NCBI GenBank assembly: GCA_963716095.1 | Contig: CAVQSV010000018.1 | Location: forward strand, 186,001-250,000 | Length of the DNA: 64,000 nt | DNA from: Sva-07 sp963716095 | GTDB lineage: Bacteria > Actinomycetota > Acidimicrobiia > Acidimicrobiales > Ilumatobacteraceae | Direction: 5' to 3' | Part shown: positions 26,794-36,016 of the stretch, piece by piece | Numbering within the stretch: position 1 is the stretch's first letter | How the letters are laid out: the number at the start of each line of letters is the position of its first letter | Translations under genes and position numbers: made by a program | The notes under the pieces: generated by a model | The model's database searches: none | Told to the model about the DNA's origin: nothing | Seen by the model: only the letters and a program-made list of their open reading frames with translations

Positions 26794-27990
26794 TCAGGCG
26801 CGGCGTTTGGCGGCACGGACGGCAGCGCCGCCGATGCGCAGCATCTTGGTGTCGCCGAACGGCGAGCCGCCGATCTGGTTGAGCACCATGGCCACGGCGA
26901 GACCGCTGTCGGGGTCGGCCCAGGCACCCGAGCCGCCGAAGCCGAAGTGGCCGAATCCGTTCGGCAGGATTCCTGCGGACGTGAACGCGCCGTGGTAGCC
27001 GAGGCGCCAGCGCATCTCGAAGCCGATCACGGCATCGCGGCCGAGCGGCTTGCGATCGGTGCGGTGACCGTCGGCGCCGAGCTGGCCCTGCGCGCGAGTC
27101 GCTTCGGCGAGTGTCGGCTGCGACACCAAAGGGTCGCCGTCGAAGGCGTCGGGCGATGCCATCGCCGAGTACATCTTCGCCAGCGAACGAGCGGTGAAGA
27201 CCCCGTTCGCGGCCGGGATCTCACCGTCGTGGATGCGGGGGGTGAGCGAGTAGTCGATGTAGTCCTCGACGACCATCGCGTCGTACAGCGGCTTGAAGGC
27301 ATCGAAGCGGGACAGCCACGAACTGAAGCGGAACAGCCGGTCGAGCTTCTTCACGTCGGTTGCGGGCGGTGCGATCCGGTCACGGACCGACTCCGGAGCG
27401 CCGACGTGCATGCCGCCTTCGAGGCCGAGCGGCTCGACGATCTCACGCTGGAAGGCCTCGTCGATCGTGAGGCCGGTGACACGTCGGATCACTTCACCCA
27501 CCAACCAGCCGTAGGTCAGCGCGTGATAGCCCGACCGGACACCGACGTCCCACACCGGCGGAGCCGCTTCGAGCTGCTCGACCATGTAGTTCCAGTCGAG
27601 GAGCTGCTCGGTCGAGTGCGCGAGCCGACGGACGTCGTGCATCGCCGACTGGTGGGTGAGCAGGTGTCGCAGCGTGATCTGCTCCTTGCCCGCCGCTGCG
27701 AACTCCGGCCAGTACGACGCGACGGTGGCGTCGTAGTCGAGCAGTCCCTGATCGACGAGGCGATGCACGATGGTCGCCACGACGCCCTTGGTGGTCGAGA
27801 AGCTCGTCGCCATCGTGTCGCGTTCCCACGGGTCGCCCGCGGTACTGCGCACGCCGGTCCATACGTCGACCACCAGTTCTCCGTGGTGGTAGACCGCAAC
27901 CGCCATGCCGCCGGTGGCACGCCGACCGGCCATGATCTTCTGCACCTTCTCGGTGACCGGGGCGAAGTCGGGGTGGACGAAACCTTCCAT
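26794..27990 (-). CDS. Serine hydrolase, class C beta-lactamase/EstB-like
   Basis: A 398-residue penicillin-binding-protein-fold hydrolase. The SxxK motif is in 'SFSTTKGVVATI' (about residue 68), and the Y-x-x motif region is 'GYHALTYGWLVGEVI'. A C-terminal 'HFGFGGSGAWADP' takes the place of the K-T-G motif, as in EstB-type esterases ('HxGxxG'). This favours a carboxylesterase or peptidase rather than a true beta-lactamase. There is no signal peptide, so it is probably cytosolic. The strong GGAAGGAGG directly before ATG 27990 shows SD-led translation, unlike many neighbours. Confidence 0.87.
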   Translation of the reverse strand: MEGFVHPDFAPVTEKVQKIMAGRRATGGMAVAVYHHGELVVDVWTGVRSTAGDPWERDTMATSFSTTKGVVATIVHRLVDQGLLDYDATVASYWPEFAAAGKEQITLRHLLTHQSAMHDVRRLAHSTEQLLDWNYMVEQLEAAPPVWDVGVRSGYHALTYGWLVGEVIRRVTGLTIDEAFQREIVEPLGLEGGMHVGAPESVRDRIAPPATDVKKLDRLFRFSSWLSRFDAFKPLYDAMVVEDYIDYSLTPRIHDGEIPAANGVFTARSLAKMYSAMASPDAFDGDPLVSQPTLAEATRAQGQLGADGHRTDRKPLGRDAVIGFEMRWRLGYHGAFTSAGILPNGFGHFGFGGSGAWADPDSGLAVAMVLNQIGGSPFGDTKMLRIGGAAVRAAKRRA

Positions 27991-28061
27991 ACCTCCTTCC
28001 TATCGTCGCTCGGCTGCTGCGCGGTTGCCCGTCGTTCGCCGTGGTCCGCGATGATCGGGAC

Positions 28062-29205
28062 ATGGAAGCAACGTGGTTCACGGGCGGTCACGCGCTGATC
28101 GACGGCGGCCTCGTTCGCGCTGGACATCGCCGTCGCCGACGGGTTGATCGTCGACACTGCCGCCCAGGCGACGGCGACCGATGGCGCACGGGTGGTCGAC
28201 TGCGCCGACCTGGTCATCGCCCCGGGCTTCATCGACCTCCAGTGCAATGGCGCAAACGGCGTGGACATCACCAGCGAACCGCACCGCATCGGCGACGTGG
28301 CAGCCGAGCTTGCCCGATTCGGCGTCACTGCGTTCCTTCCGACCGTGGTCACCTCACCCGCCACCACCCGCACCGCTGCGATCGATCACGCCAGGGGTCA
28401 GACCCCAGGCGTGATCGCCGCTCCACTCGGATTGCACTTCGAGGGGCCGATGATCTCGCGCGATCACCTCGGCGCTCATGTCGGGCGTTTTACCGCCGAC
28501 CCAGCCGATCTGCTCGACGAGATCGACACGTGGGCATCGTCGGGCGCAGTGACGATGGCCACCCTGGCTCCCGAACTTCCTCGGGCAACCGAGGTCATCG
28601 AGCGCCTCCGAGCCGCGGGCATCGTGGTCTCGGCCGGCCACACCGGGATGACCCCGCCCGAGTTCGCCGCGGCCAGGTCGGCCGGAGTCACGTATGTGAC
28701 GCACTTGTTCAACGCGATGGCCCCGTTCGGCCACCGCTCACCCGGCCCGATCGGTGCCGTTCTCGCCGATCCGACGGTGACCGTCGGGATCATCTGCGAC
28801 GGCATCCACGTCGATCCGGTTGCCATCGAGATGGCCTGGCGGACGCTCGGCCCACAGCGGACGTCGCTCGTCTCCGATGCCTCGCCCGCTCTCGGTGCCT
28901 CGTACGGGCGCTTCCAGCTGGGCGGTTTCGAGGTGATCCACGACGAGCGTGGTGTTCGCACTGTCGACGGTGTGCTCGCCGGCAGCGCCTTGGCCCTCGA
29001 CCGAGCGGTGCGCAATCTGGTCGAGTTCACCGGCTGCTCGCTGGCCGACGCTCTCGCCACCGTCACCACCACGCCGGCCGACCTCCTCGGCCTCGCCGAT
29101 CGCGGTCGCATCGCGGTCGGCGCCAGAGCCGACTTCACCATCGTCGACCGGGCCGGGCGCCTGCACCGAACGGTCATCGCCGGGGAGACCGCATGGAAGT
29201 CGTGA
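28062..29205 (+). CDS. nagA: N-acetylglucosamine-6-phosphate deacetylase (frame interrupted)
   Basis: An amidohydrolase-fold NagA of about 380 residues that deacetylates GlcNAc-6-P. The 5' end (ATG 28062, GATGAT 6 nt upstream) encodes 'MEATWFTGGHALIDGGLV'. A frame break at 28116-28120 (loss of one GC would explain it) leads into 'LDIAVADGLIVDTA'. The body has 'VIAPGFIDLQCNGANG', the metal Glu in 'LGLHFEGPMIS', His in 'SAGHTGMTPPEF', 'VTHLFNAMAPF' and the catalytic Asp in 'LVSDASPAL'. A 33-bp palindrome is embedded in frame just before 'LGLHFEGP'. It overlaps nagB by 13 nt and is the first gene of the aminosugar operon. Confidence 0.88.
28384..28416. repeat. 33-bp palindromic element inside nagA, class C
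   Basis: Arms GATCACGCCAGGGGTC and GACCCCAGGCGTGATC flank one A, with one mismatch. It is read in frame as DHARGQTPGVI. Being 11 codons long, it would not change the frame on insertion. The same arm sequence occurs at 36059-36119. Confidence 0.9.
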
Positions 29206-29969
29206 TCGCACCGTCGCCCGACGCCATCGCCGAACTGGCGGCGGGCATCGTCGCCCGCGCCGTCGGAAGCCTCGACGCGCCGGTGATCGGGCTCGCCACC
29301 GGCAGCTCTCCCCTCGCCACGTACGAGCGCCTGATCGATCTGCATCGAGCGGGGCTGTCGTTCGCCCACGCCAGCGCCGTCACCCTCGACGAGTACGTCG
29401 GCCTCGCCGACGGGCACCCCGAGTCGTACCGGGCCGTCATCCGTCGCGAACTCGTCGATCACATCGACCTGCCCGTCGAGCGACTGCACAGCCCCGAGGT
29501 ACACGCTGCCGACCTCACAGCCGCCTGCGGCGCCTACGACCGCACCGTTGTCGATCTGGGTGTCGACGTGCAGCTCCTCGGTATCGGTGGTGACGGGCAC
29601 ATCGGATTCAACGAACCCGGCTCGTCGCTGTCGTCTCGAACCCGCATCAAGACGCTCACCGACCAGACCCGCACCGACAACGCCCGCTTCTTCGACTCGC
29701 TCGCGACGGTACCTCGCCATGTGGTCACCCAGGGGCTCGGCACGATCGGTGACGCCCGCCACCTGGTGATGGTGGCCACCGGCAAGTCGAAGGCCCGGCC
29801 GATCGCCGAGATGGTCGAAGGCCCGGTCAGCGCGAGCTGTCCCGCCTCGGTGTTGCAGTTCCACCCGCACGTCACTGTGCTGATCGACGAGGCTGCCGCC
29901 GGCGAACTCGTCCACGCCGGCTACTACCGCGAGACGTACCGTCACAAGCCGTCGTGGCAGCAGCTGTGA
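29193..29969 (+). CDS. nagB: Glucosamine-6-phosphate deaminase
   Basis: A 258-residue NagB that converts GlcN-6-P to fructose-6-P plus ammonia, the step after NagA. 'VIGLATGSSPLATYERLIDL' is the phosphate-binding N terminus. 'AVTLDEYVGLADGHPESY' carries the catalytic Asp and the 'LLGIGGDGHIGFNEPGSS' signature is complete. 'GLGTIGDARHLVMVATGKSK' follows as in the family. ATG 29193 overlaps the end of nagA by 13 nt, and the stop overlaps the GTG of the GH20 gene, so the three genes are tightly coupled. Confidence 0.95.
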   Translation: MEVVIAPSPDAIAELAAGIVARAVGSLDAPVIGLATGSSPLATYERLIDLHRAGLSFAHASAVTLDEYVGLADGHPESYRAVIRRELVDHIDLPVERLHSPEVHAADLTAACGAYDRTVVDLGVDVQLLGIGGDGHIGFNEPGSSLSSRTRIKTLTDQTRTDNARFFDSLATVPRHVVTQGLGTIGDARHLVMVATGKSKARPIAEMVEGPVSASCPASVLQFHPHVTVLIDEAAAGELVHAGYYRETYRHKPSWQQL

Positions 29970-31858
29970 TCCTGCGATCGACCTACCACCGTCGTCCGGG
30001 GGCCCCATCGGACAGCACCTGGTTCGGCACGTTCGACATCGAGATCACATCGAGCGAGAGCGACGCGCAGCTCCCAGCAGGCACCCGGCTGGGGTTGTGG
30101 AGCGCGATGCTGCTCGAGCCTTCCGACGACAGCGGCGTGGAAGTTGTCGAGCGCCTGGCCGGCCACCTCGTGCTCGAACCAGACGACACGACCACGCCGG
30201 TCGAGCTGCCCTGGAGGATCGATGGGCTCCGCTCACGGTTCCCCGCCCGTCATGCGAACGACGGACCCGAGGCAAGCTGGCTCGTCCTTCCCGACGGCGG
30301 CACCGTCGAACTCGAGGTCGAGCCGTGCATCGCCGTCGACCCGCCGACCGACCGGGCACCGCGGCCGGCAGGCGACGCCGAGGTCGGCGAAATGGCGCTC
30401 GTGGCGGTCGTTCCCCACCCGAGACAGGTGGAGCTCGGCGACTGCGATCGCGGCTTCCAGCGTGCTCGCCTCGCATCTGGCGGGCACGACGAGGTGTGGG
30501 CAGCGATCGACGACCTCGCTCGCGATGCCGGCCATGACGTGCTCGCAGGCACCGACGACGCGCTGGTCGTCACACTCGACCTGGATCCGGCGCTCGGCGA
30601 CGAGGCGTACCGGCTGGCCATCGCCGACGATGCCGCAGTGCTGGTCGGCGGAACCGAGCACGCGCTTCGCCACGGACTGATCACACTCACCCAGCTGCTG
30701 ATCGGTGAGGGCGTGGGCAATCTTCACATCGCCGACGAGCCTCGGGTTCCGTTCCGGGCCGTGCATCTCGATCTCGCTCGGCGCTGGTACGAGCCCGACG
30801 TCGTCGAGCGACTGATCGACGTGGCTGCCTGGCGCAAGCTCAACCACGTCCATCTGCACCTCACCGACGACGAAGCCTGGCGCTTCCACGTAGACGCCTA
30901 CCCGACCCTCGCGGCCGGCGGCGGCACGCGCGGCCATGGCCTGCCCTTGCCGCCGATGTGCGGCTCAGGCCCCGCCCCTTACGGCCGTGCGTACACCGAC
31001 GACGAGATCGCCCGCTGGGTCGAGCGTGCCGACCGACTCGGAATCACCCTGGTTCCCGAGGTCGACGTTCCCGCCCACTGCCACGCCGTACTCGTCGCCG
31101 TGCCCGAGTTGCGCGACCCGAACGACACGTCGACGGCCATCAGCGTGCAGGGCTATCCGAACAACGTGCTCGTTCCCGGTCTTGCGACGACGATGCCGTT
31201 CCTCGAAGCGGTGTTCGCCACGTTGGCTCGGCTGTTTCCGACCTCGCCGATACTGCACACCGGCGGCGATGAGGTGCCGACCGGCGCATGGGCCGGCTCA
31301 CCGGCCGCACAGGCCTACGCCGCCGAGCGGGGTCTGTCGAGGACGAGCCAGATCGAAACCGCGTTCCATCGAGACGTGATCGAGATGATCAGCACCACCA
31401 CCGGCCGCACAGTTGCGATGTGGGAGGAGGCCGCGCTGGGCGGCGTCGAGCCGTCTGCCTACGCCGTGGCGTGGACCTCACCCGAGGCCGGTCGCCGCCT
31501 TCGTGACGCCCGCCACCGTGTGGTGATGGCGCCTGGCCAGGCGTACTACCTCGACATGGCAGCAGGCCGAGCGTGGGAGCGGCCGGGGGGCTCGTGGGCC
31601 GGCAACGTCACGCTCAGCGACACCTGCACGTACGACCCATTCGCCGGTTGGGACGACCTCGAAGGTGACCGCCAGGCCGGGCCCCATGGCGTCCAGGCCT
31701 GCATCTGGGGCGAGCACATCGCCGACCTCGACGTCCTCGACCATCTCGTGTTCCCGCGCCTCGACGCGGTCGCCGAGCGCGCGTGGACCGGCGGTGTCGT
31801 CGACGGACCCGACGACCTCGCCATCCGCGCCGCCGGCCTGCCCCGCTTCACGACCTGA
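29966..31858 (+). CDS. Beta-N-acetylhexosaminidase, GH20
   Basis: A 630-residue glycosidase that removes terminal GlcNAc/GalNAc residues. The N-terminal half contains a GH20b-like alpha/beta domain. The catalytic TIM barrel starts at 'FRAVHLDLARRWYEPDVVER' and carries 'HLHLTDDEAWRF' and the catalytic Asp-Glu pair in 'PILHTGGDEVPTGAW'. Tryptophans in 'AVAWTSPEAG' and 'VQACIWGEHIADLD' line the -1 pocket in relatives. GTG 29966 (GTGA with nagB) is preferred; GTG 29954 is the alternative. There is no signal peptide, so imported chito-oligosaccharides are the likely substrates, feeding NagA and NagB. Confidence 0.92.
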   Translation: MILRSTYHRRPGAPSDSTWFGTFDIEITSSESDAQLPAGTRLGLWSAMLLEPSDDSGVEVVERLAGHLVLEPDDTTTPVELPWRIDGLRSRFPARHANDGPEASWLVLPDGGTVELEVEPCIAVDPPTDRAPRPAGDAEVGEMALVAVVPHPRQVELGDCDRGFQRARLASGGHDEVWAAIDDLARDAGHDVLAGTDDALVVTLDLDPALGDEAYRLAIADDAAVLVGGTEHALRHGLITLTQLLIGEGVGNLHIADEPRVPFRAVHLDLARRWYEPDVVERLIDVAAWRKLNHVHLHLTDDEAWRFHVDAYPTLAAGGGTRGHGLPLPPMCGSGPAPYGRAYTDDEIARWVERADRLGITLVPEVDVPAHCHAVLVAVPELRDPNDTSTAISVQGYPNNVLVPGLATTMPFLEAVFATLARLFPTSPILHTGGDEVPTGAWAGSPAAQAYAAERGLSRTSQIETAFHRDVIEMISTTTGRTVAMWEEAALGGVEPSAYAVAWTSPEAGRRLRDARHRVVMAPGQAYYLDMAAGRAWERPGGSWAGNVTLSDTCTYDPFAGWDDLEGDRQAGPHGVQACIWGEHIADLDVLDHLVFPRLDAVAERAWTGGVVDGPDDLAIRAAGLPRFTT

Positions 31859-31963
31859 CCCGACCACATCACGCCTGGCACCACGGCCACACCGTCCTTT
31901 GGCCCTGGTGCGGACGTCCCTGACGGGCGACACTGGACGGCAGGATTGGAGAAGGGGAAGTAC

Positions 31964-34261
31964 ATGAACGCGACACTCGACGGCGTCTGGTCCGAACGTC
32001 TCACGGCAGCCGACGCCGTGTTTCTGCGGATCGAGACAGCGCATGAACCCCAACACGTCGGCTCGCTGTCGGTGATCGAGGGTCGGCCTCTGCGCGGCGA
32101 CGACGGGCGGCTCCGATTCGCCGATCTTCAGGCCCACGTCGCTCGCCGGGTGCACGCCGTCCCTCGGCTTCGCCAGAAGGTGATGGAGGTGCCGTACAAC
32201 CAGGGGCGCCCGGTGTGGGTCGACGACGACCACTTCGACATCGACTACCACGTGCGCCTCACCGCGCTTCCCCGCCCAGGCGACGACGACCAGCTCGCCG
32301 CGCTGATGAGTCGACTCCAGGCGCTGCCGCTCGACCGCGCGCGGCCGCTGTGGGAGATGTGGTTCGTCGACGGTCTGGCCGACGATCACGTGGGCATGAT
32401 CATCAAGACCCACCATGCGCTGGGCGACGGCATCGCCAACGTCGACTTGGCGCTGGCTCTGGTCGACCTCGAGCCCACTCCGCCGCCTGACGAACCGGTG
32501 GCCGACTGGCTGCCGCGACCGGCCCCGAGCCCCAACGATCTGCTCGGCGATGCAGTGCGTGAGCAACTCGGTCGGCCGGCGAGGGTCGCGAAGGCGCTCG
32601 TCGACACCGTTCGCAACCCACGCCCCGCCATCGACGCCGCCACCAACGTGGGTCGCACCGTCATCAACTTCCAGGCGAAACCGCCGCCGGCGCCCTGGAA
32701 CGTGCCGGTCAGTTCGCATCGCCGCTGGGTGAGCGCATCCGTGCCGCTGAAGGGCGTGCGCACGGTTCGCAAACGCCACGACGTGAGCATCAACGACGTC
32801 GTGCTCGCCGCGTGCAGCGGTGCACTGCGCACGTTCCTGCTCGACCACGGCGACACCGACATCGAGCATCGGGTGATCAAGGCGATGGTGCCGGTGTCGT
32901 TGCGCGGCAAGGAGCAGCACGGCGACACGCTCGGCAACCTCGTGTCGCTGATCATCGTCGAGCTTCCGGTCGACGAGCCCGACCCGGTGGCGCGCCTCGA
33001 GCGCATCCACGCGACCACGTCCGAACTCAAGGGTTCCGGACTCATCGACGGGGCGCAGCGGATCCTCGACATCGCCGATGTGATCACCCCACTCGCGGGC
33101 CCGCTGACCCGCTACGTGAGCCGGACGATCCCGATGAATCTGGTGATCACCAACATTCCCGGTCCGCCGGTGCCGCTGTATCTGTGCGGCGCCCGGTTCG
33201 AGCGGGTGTTCCCGTACGTCGAGGTGATCGACAACGAGGGCCTCACGATCGCCGTGGTGTCGTACGACGACCAGCTGCACTTCGGGATCACCGCCGATCG
33301 CGACGTCATGGCCGACCTCGGCGACGTGGCGGCGTCGATCGAGCGCGAGTTCAAGCACCCTCGCACGCAAACGCTGAATGCGTTACTCGTGGTGTCTGAC
33401 ACCACGAGTAACGCGGCCGTACGACAACCTGGGGTGATGACGCTGGAACTCCCCGACTTCGAGACCATCACCGTTGCGGAAGCCGACGACGACATCGTCC
33501 TCGTCACGCTCGATCGGCCCGACCGATTGAACGCGATCACCTCGACGATGATCACCGAATTGGAGGCGGTGGTCGCCGCCGTCGACCTCGACCCGAAGGT
33601 GCGGGTGGTGATCGTCACGGGTGCGGGCCGGGGGTTCAGCGCCGGACTCGACCTGCAGTCGCAGGGTCGGGCGCCGGGCGCCAACGGCGTGCGACCGACC
33701 GTGGCGTCGTTCATGTGGCAGGACCATCTGGCGACCTTGCACGAGAAGATCCACCGATCGCGCAAACCGTGGATCGCTGCTGTCAACGGAGTCGCGGTGG
33801 GTGGCGGATTCGCACTGGCGTTGGCCTGCGACATCCGATTCGCTGCGGCCAGCGCATCGTTCGGGGCGGTGTTCCTCAAGATCGGTGTGTCGAACTGCGA
33901 CATGGGCACGAGCTACTTCCTCCCCCGGCTGGTCGGCGCGTCACGGGCGGCAGAGTTGATGCTCACCGCCCGGATCTTCGACGCGCCGGAAGCGCTGGAC
34001 ATGGGGCTGGTGCTCGACGTCGTCGACGACGGCACGGTGGTCGACCGTGCGTTGGAGACCGCTCGGCTGATCCGGGCGAACGCGCCGTTCGGCACGTGGA
34101 TGACCAAGGAGACGATGTGGCAGACGATCGATGCGCCGTCGCTGCGTCACGCGCTCGACATCGAGAATCGCACGCAGATCATGTGCAGCGGCACCGGCGA
34201 CATCGCCGAGGCCCGGGCTGCCTTCGTCGAGAAGCGCCCACCCAACTGGCGCGGTCTGTAG
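31964..34261 (+). CDS. WS/DGAT acyltransferase fused in frame to an enoyl-CoA hydratase
   Basis: One open frame of 765 codons. Residues about 1-472 are a wax ester synthase/diacylglycerol acyltransferase with the active-site 'IKTHHALGDGIANVDLAL' (HHxxxDG) and 'MNLVITNIPGPPVPLYLCGA' near the end; the family uses acyl-CoA to make storage lipid. Residues about 492-765 form a complete crotonase ('GAGRGFSAGLDLQSQG', 'VNGVAVGGGFALALACDIR'), with its own possible ATG at 33437. The domains meet at a perfect 33-bp palindrome (33381-33413) read in frame where a WS/DGAT normally ends. The ATG has AGAAGGGG upstream. Whether one or two polypeptides are made is not decided by sequence. Confidence 0.85.
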   Translation: MNATLDGVWSERLTAADAVFLRIETAHEPQHVGSLSVIEGRPLRGDDGRLRFADLQAHVARRVHAVPRLRQKVMEVPYNQGRPVWVDDDHFDIDYHVRLTALPRPGDDDQLAALMSRLQALPLDRARPLWEMWFVDGLADDHVGMIIKTHHALGDGIANVDLALALVDLEPTPPPDEPVADWLPRPAPSPNDLLGDAVREQLGRPARVAKALVDTVRNPRPAIDAATNVGRTVINFQAKPPPAPWNVPVSSHRRWVSASVPLKGVRTVRKRHDVSINDVVLAACSGALRTFLLDHGDTDIEHRVIKAMVPVSLRGKEQHGDTLGNLVSLIIVELPVDEPDPVARLERIHATTSELKGSGLIDGAQRILDIADVITPLAGPLTRYVSRTIPMNLVITNIPGPPVPLYLCGARFERVFPYVEVIDNEGLTIAVVSYDDQLHFGITADRDVMADLGDVAASIEREFKHPRTQTLNALLVVSDTTSNAAVRQPGVMTLELPDFETITVAEADDDIVLVTLDRPDRLNAITSTMITELEAVVAAVDLDPKVRVVIVTGAGRGFSAGLDLQSQGRAPGANGVRPTVASFMWQDHLATLHEKIHRSRKPWIAAVNGVAVGGGFALALACDIRFAAASASFGAVFLKIGVSNCDMGTSYFLPRLVGASRAAELMLTARIFDAPEALDMGLVLDVVDDGTVVDRALETARLIRANAPFGTWMTKETMWQTIDAPSLRHALDIENRTQIMCSGTGDIAEARAAFVEKRPPNWRGL
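33381..33413. repeat. 33-bp perfect palindrome at the fusion junction, class A'
   Basis: CGTTACTCGTGGTGTC and its perfect complement flank one T. The inner GGTGTC-N-GACACC matches the class A elements at 10898 and 15817, but the outer arms differ. It has no stop codon in the sense frame. Confidence 0.92.
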
Positions 34262-34316
34262 CGGCTTCACTGCGGGGATCGGAGCGGTCTAGCCTGGGCG
34301 TTGGAGGGGCGAACGA

Positions 34317-35102
34317 ATGGGCGACCGACTCGACATCGACGGACTGCTGATCGACATCGACGGTGTGCTCACGGTGTCGTGGGAGCCGATCGACGGTGTT
34401 CCCGAGGCGCTTGCCGCAGTGCGGACGTCGGGAATCCCGCTTCGCTTCGCCACCAACACCACCACCCGTACCCGCGCCGAGGTGGCGACTCTGCTCGGCG
34501 ACGCCGGTATGCCGGTCGACGCCGACGAGATCCTCACCGCACCGGCTGCGACCGCAGCGCACCTGCGTCGCCAGCATCCTGACGCTCGCGTGTTCCTGCT
34601 CAACACCGGCGACCTGTCAGCAGATCTCGAGGGCATCGACCTCGTCGAGTCGGGCCCGGCCGACGTGGTCGTGATCGGCGGGGCCGGCGTGGACTTCACC
34701 CATCAGCAGCTCAACGAGGCGTTCCGACTGATCCTCGACGGGGCTGCGTTCGTGGCGATGCACCGCAACGTCTACTGGCGGACTGCCGCCGGGCTCGAGC
34801 TCGACACGGGCGCCTACGTCCGGGCGCTCGAAGAGGCGACCGGTGTCGAGCCGACGGTGCTGGGCAAGCCGTCGCCCGACTTCTTCGCCGCCGGCGTCGC
34901 CGAGCTCGGAGTCGACACCGATCGGGTGGCGATGGTCGGCGACGACCTGCACAACGACGTGCTCGGCGCACAACACGCCGGGCTCTGTGGAGTGCTGGTG
35001 CGGACGGGCAAGTTCCGCGAACAGGTGCTCGCGGCGAGCGACGAGCAGCCCGATGTCGTCATCGACTCGTTCGCCCACCTACCGAGGCTCCTCGACACGT
35101 GA
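34317..35102 (+). CDS. HAD-IIA family hydrolase (LHPP/NagD-like)
   Basis: A 261-residue HAD phosphatase. The nucleophile motif 'GLLIDIDGVLTVSWEP' (DxDGV/T) is at residues about 8-23. Motif II lies in 'LRFATNTTTRTRAEV', a class IIA cap domain with 'VVIGGAGVDFTHQQLNEAF' follows, Lys of motif III is in 'VLGKPSPDFF', and the acidic motif IV is 'VAMVGDDLHNDVLGAQHAG'. The layout matches the TIGR01458/LHPP-like group; physiological substrate unknown. GGAGGGG 8 nt before ATG 34317 serves as ribosome-binding site, and TAGCCT further upstream could be its -10. Confidence 0.9.
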   Translation: MGDRLDIDGLLIDIDGVLTVSWEPIDGVPEALAAVRTSGIPLRFATNTTTRTRAEVATLLGDAGMPVDADEILTAPAATAAHLRRQHPDARVFLLNTGDLSADLEGIDLVESGPADVVVIGGAGVDFTHQQLNEAFRLILDGAAFVAMHRNVYWRTAAGLELDTGAYVRALEEATGVEPTVLGKPSPDFFAAGVAELGVDTDRVAMVGDDLHNDVLGAQHAGLCGVLVRTGKFREQVLAASDEQPDVVIDSFAHLPRLLDT

Positions 35103-35138
35103 GCGTCAGTCACCCTCGAGCCGTCTGGCTCGTAGCGA

Positions 35139-36008
35139 TCAGCCGGGAGCCAGGTCGACGAGTCGGGCGACCCGGGCGTCGTCGGCGCCGAGGTAGCGCA
35201 CGAGCACACCGGTGACCGCCTCGACGTCGAGGGTGCCGGCGACTGCCATCTCCTCGAGATCGGCCCAGTCCTTCGTCCGGTCGAAGAACGCCTTGAACAC
35301 TGCAAGGTCGCGGCATGCGAGAAATGGCAGCACCGAATCGCCGAACGGCTCCCACCGAACCCGTTCACCGACGGCATGGTGGAACGGCGTCGTGTCGAGG
35401 AACAGGTCGACCGGCGTCGTGTCCCACCACAGCCGGGTCTGCCCATCGGTCGCCAACTGCTCGCGCTGCTCGACCGTGGCGACGACGTCGCCGGGCATCG
35501 CACCGAGCACGTCGTCGACGCGGTCGGCGGGGACGAACACGTTGACGTCGATGTCGATCGTGCCCCGGGCACGCTGGGTGCACCAGGCGAGGGCGAGCGC
35601 GCCCCCGAAGGCGTGGGGCAGGCCGGCGGTGGCGAGGGCCTCATGGACGGCCACGATCTTCGCCGGCAAGCTCATCGAACACCCACCGGATTCCGCCCGA
35701 AGACCGGCGCCTGAAGCGTCGGCTCGTGCCGAGCGGGGAACATGCGCCGCCAGCTCGAGTACTTCGATCAGCTCACGTCCTCGGGCGGCGCGGTCGCCGT
35801 CGGGCCCGTCGACTCGCCGACACAGCTGGACGTCCGCGGCGAATCCGGCGGCACGCAGCACGCGATCGAGCGTGTCGCTGTTCGGCGCGACCCGTCCGGA
35901 TTCGTACGCCGCGAGCGTCGAGTGCGACGTGCCGGCCCGCGCCGCGAGTTCCCGCAGTGTCAACCCGGCCTGGTGTCGGGCCGAACGGATCAGGCGCCCT
36001 GCGTCCAC
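35139..36008 (-). CDS. XRE helix-turn-helix fused to a nucleotidyltransferase-like domain
   Basis: About 289 residues. The N-terminal 60 form an XRE/Cro HTH ('LTLRELAARAGTSHSTLAAY', 'ESGRVAPNSDTLDRVLRAAG'). After a linker, a second module starts at an internal Met (35675): 'IVAVHEALATAGLPHAFGGA' and 'RGTIDIDVNVFVPADRVDDV' resemble the 'GGxALxxx...R.T.DID' core of minimal nucleotidyltransferases. 'TPVDLFLDTTPFHHAV' follows. HTH antitoxin-like and nucleotidyltransferase toxin-like modules are usually separate genes; here they share one frame. GTG 36008 is preferred to 36014 because TACCAT lies 6 nt before it. A palindromic operator candidate sits directly upstream. Confidence 0.7.
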   Translation of the reverse strand: MDAGRLIRSARHQAGLTLRELAARAGTSHSTLAAYESGRVAPNSDTLDRVLRAAGFAADVQLCRRVDGPDGDRAARGRELIEVLELAAHVPRSARADASGAGLRAESGGCSMSLPAKIVAVHEALATAGLPHAFGGALALAWCTQRARGTIDIDVNVFVPADRVDDVLGAMPGDVVATVEQREQLATDGQTRLWWDTTPVDLFLDTTPFHHAVGERVRWEPFGDSVLPFLACRDLAVFKAFFDRTKDWADLEEMAVAGTLDVEAVTGVLVRYLGADDARVARLVDLAPG

Positions 36009-36016
36009 GACCACAT

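Noticed and set aside
31478..33370. A 630-codon minus-strand frame over the GH20 and WS/DGAT genes
   Set aside because: It spans two convincingly coding plus-strand genes and shows only bias-generated composition.
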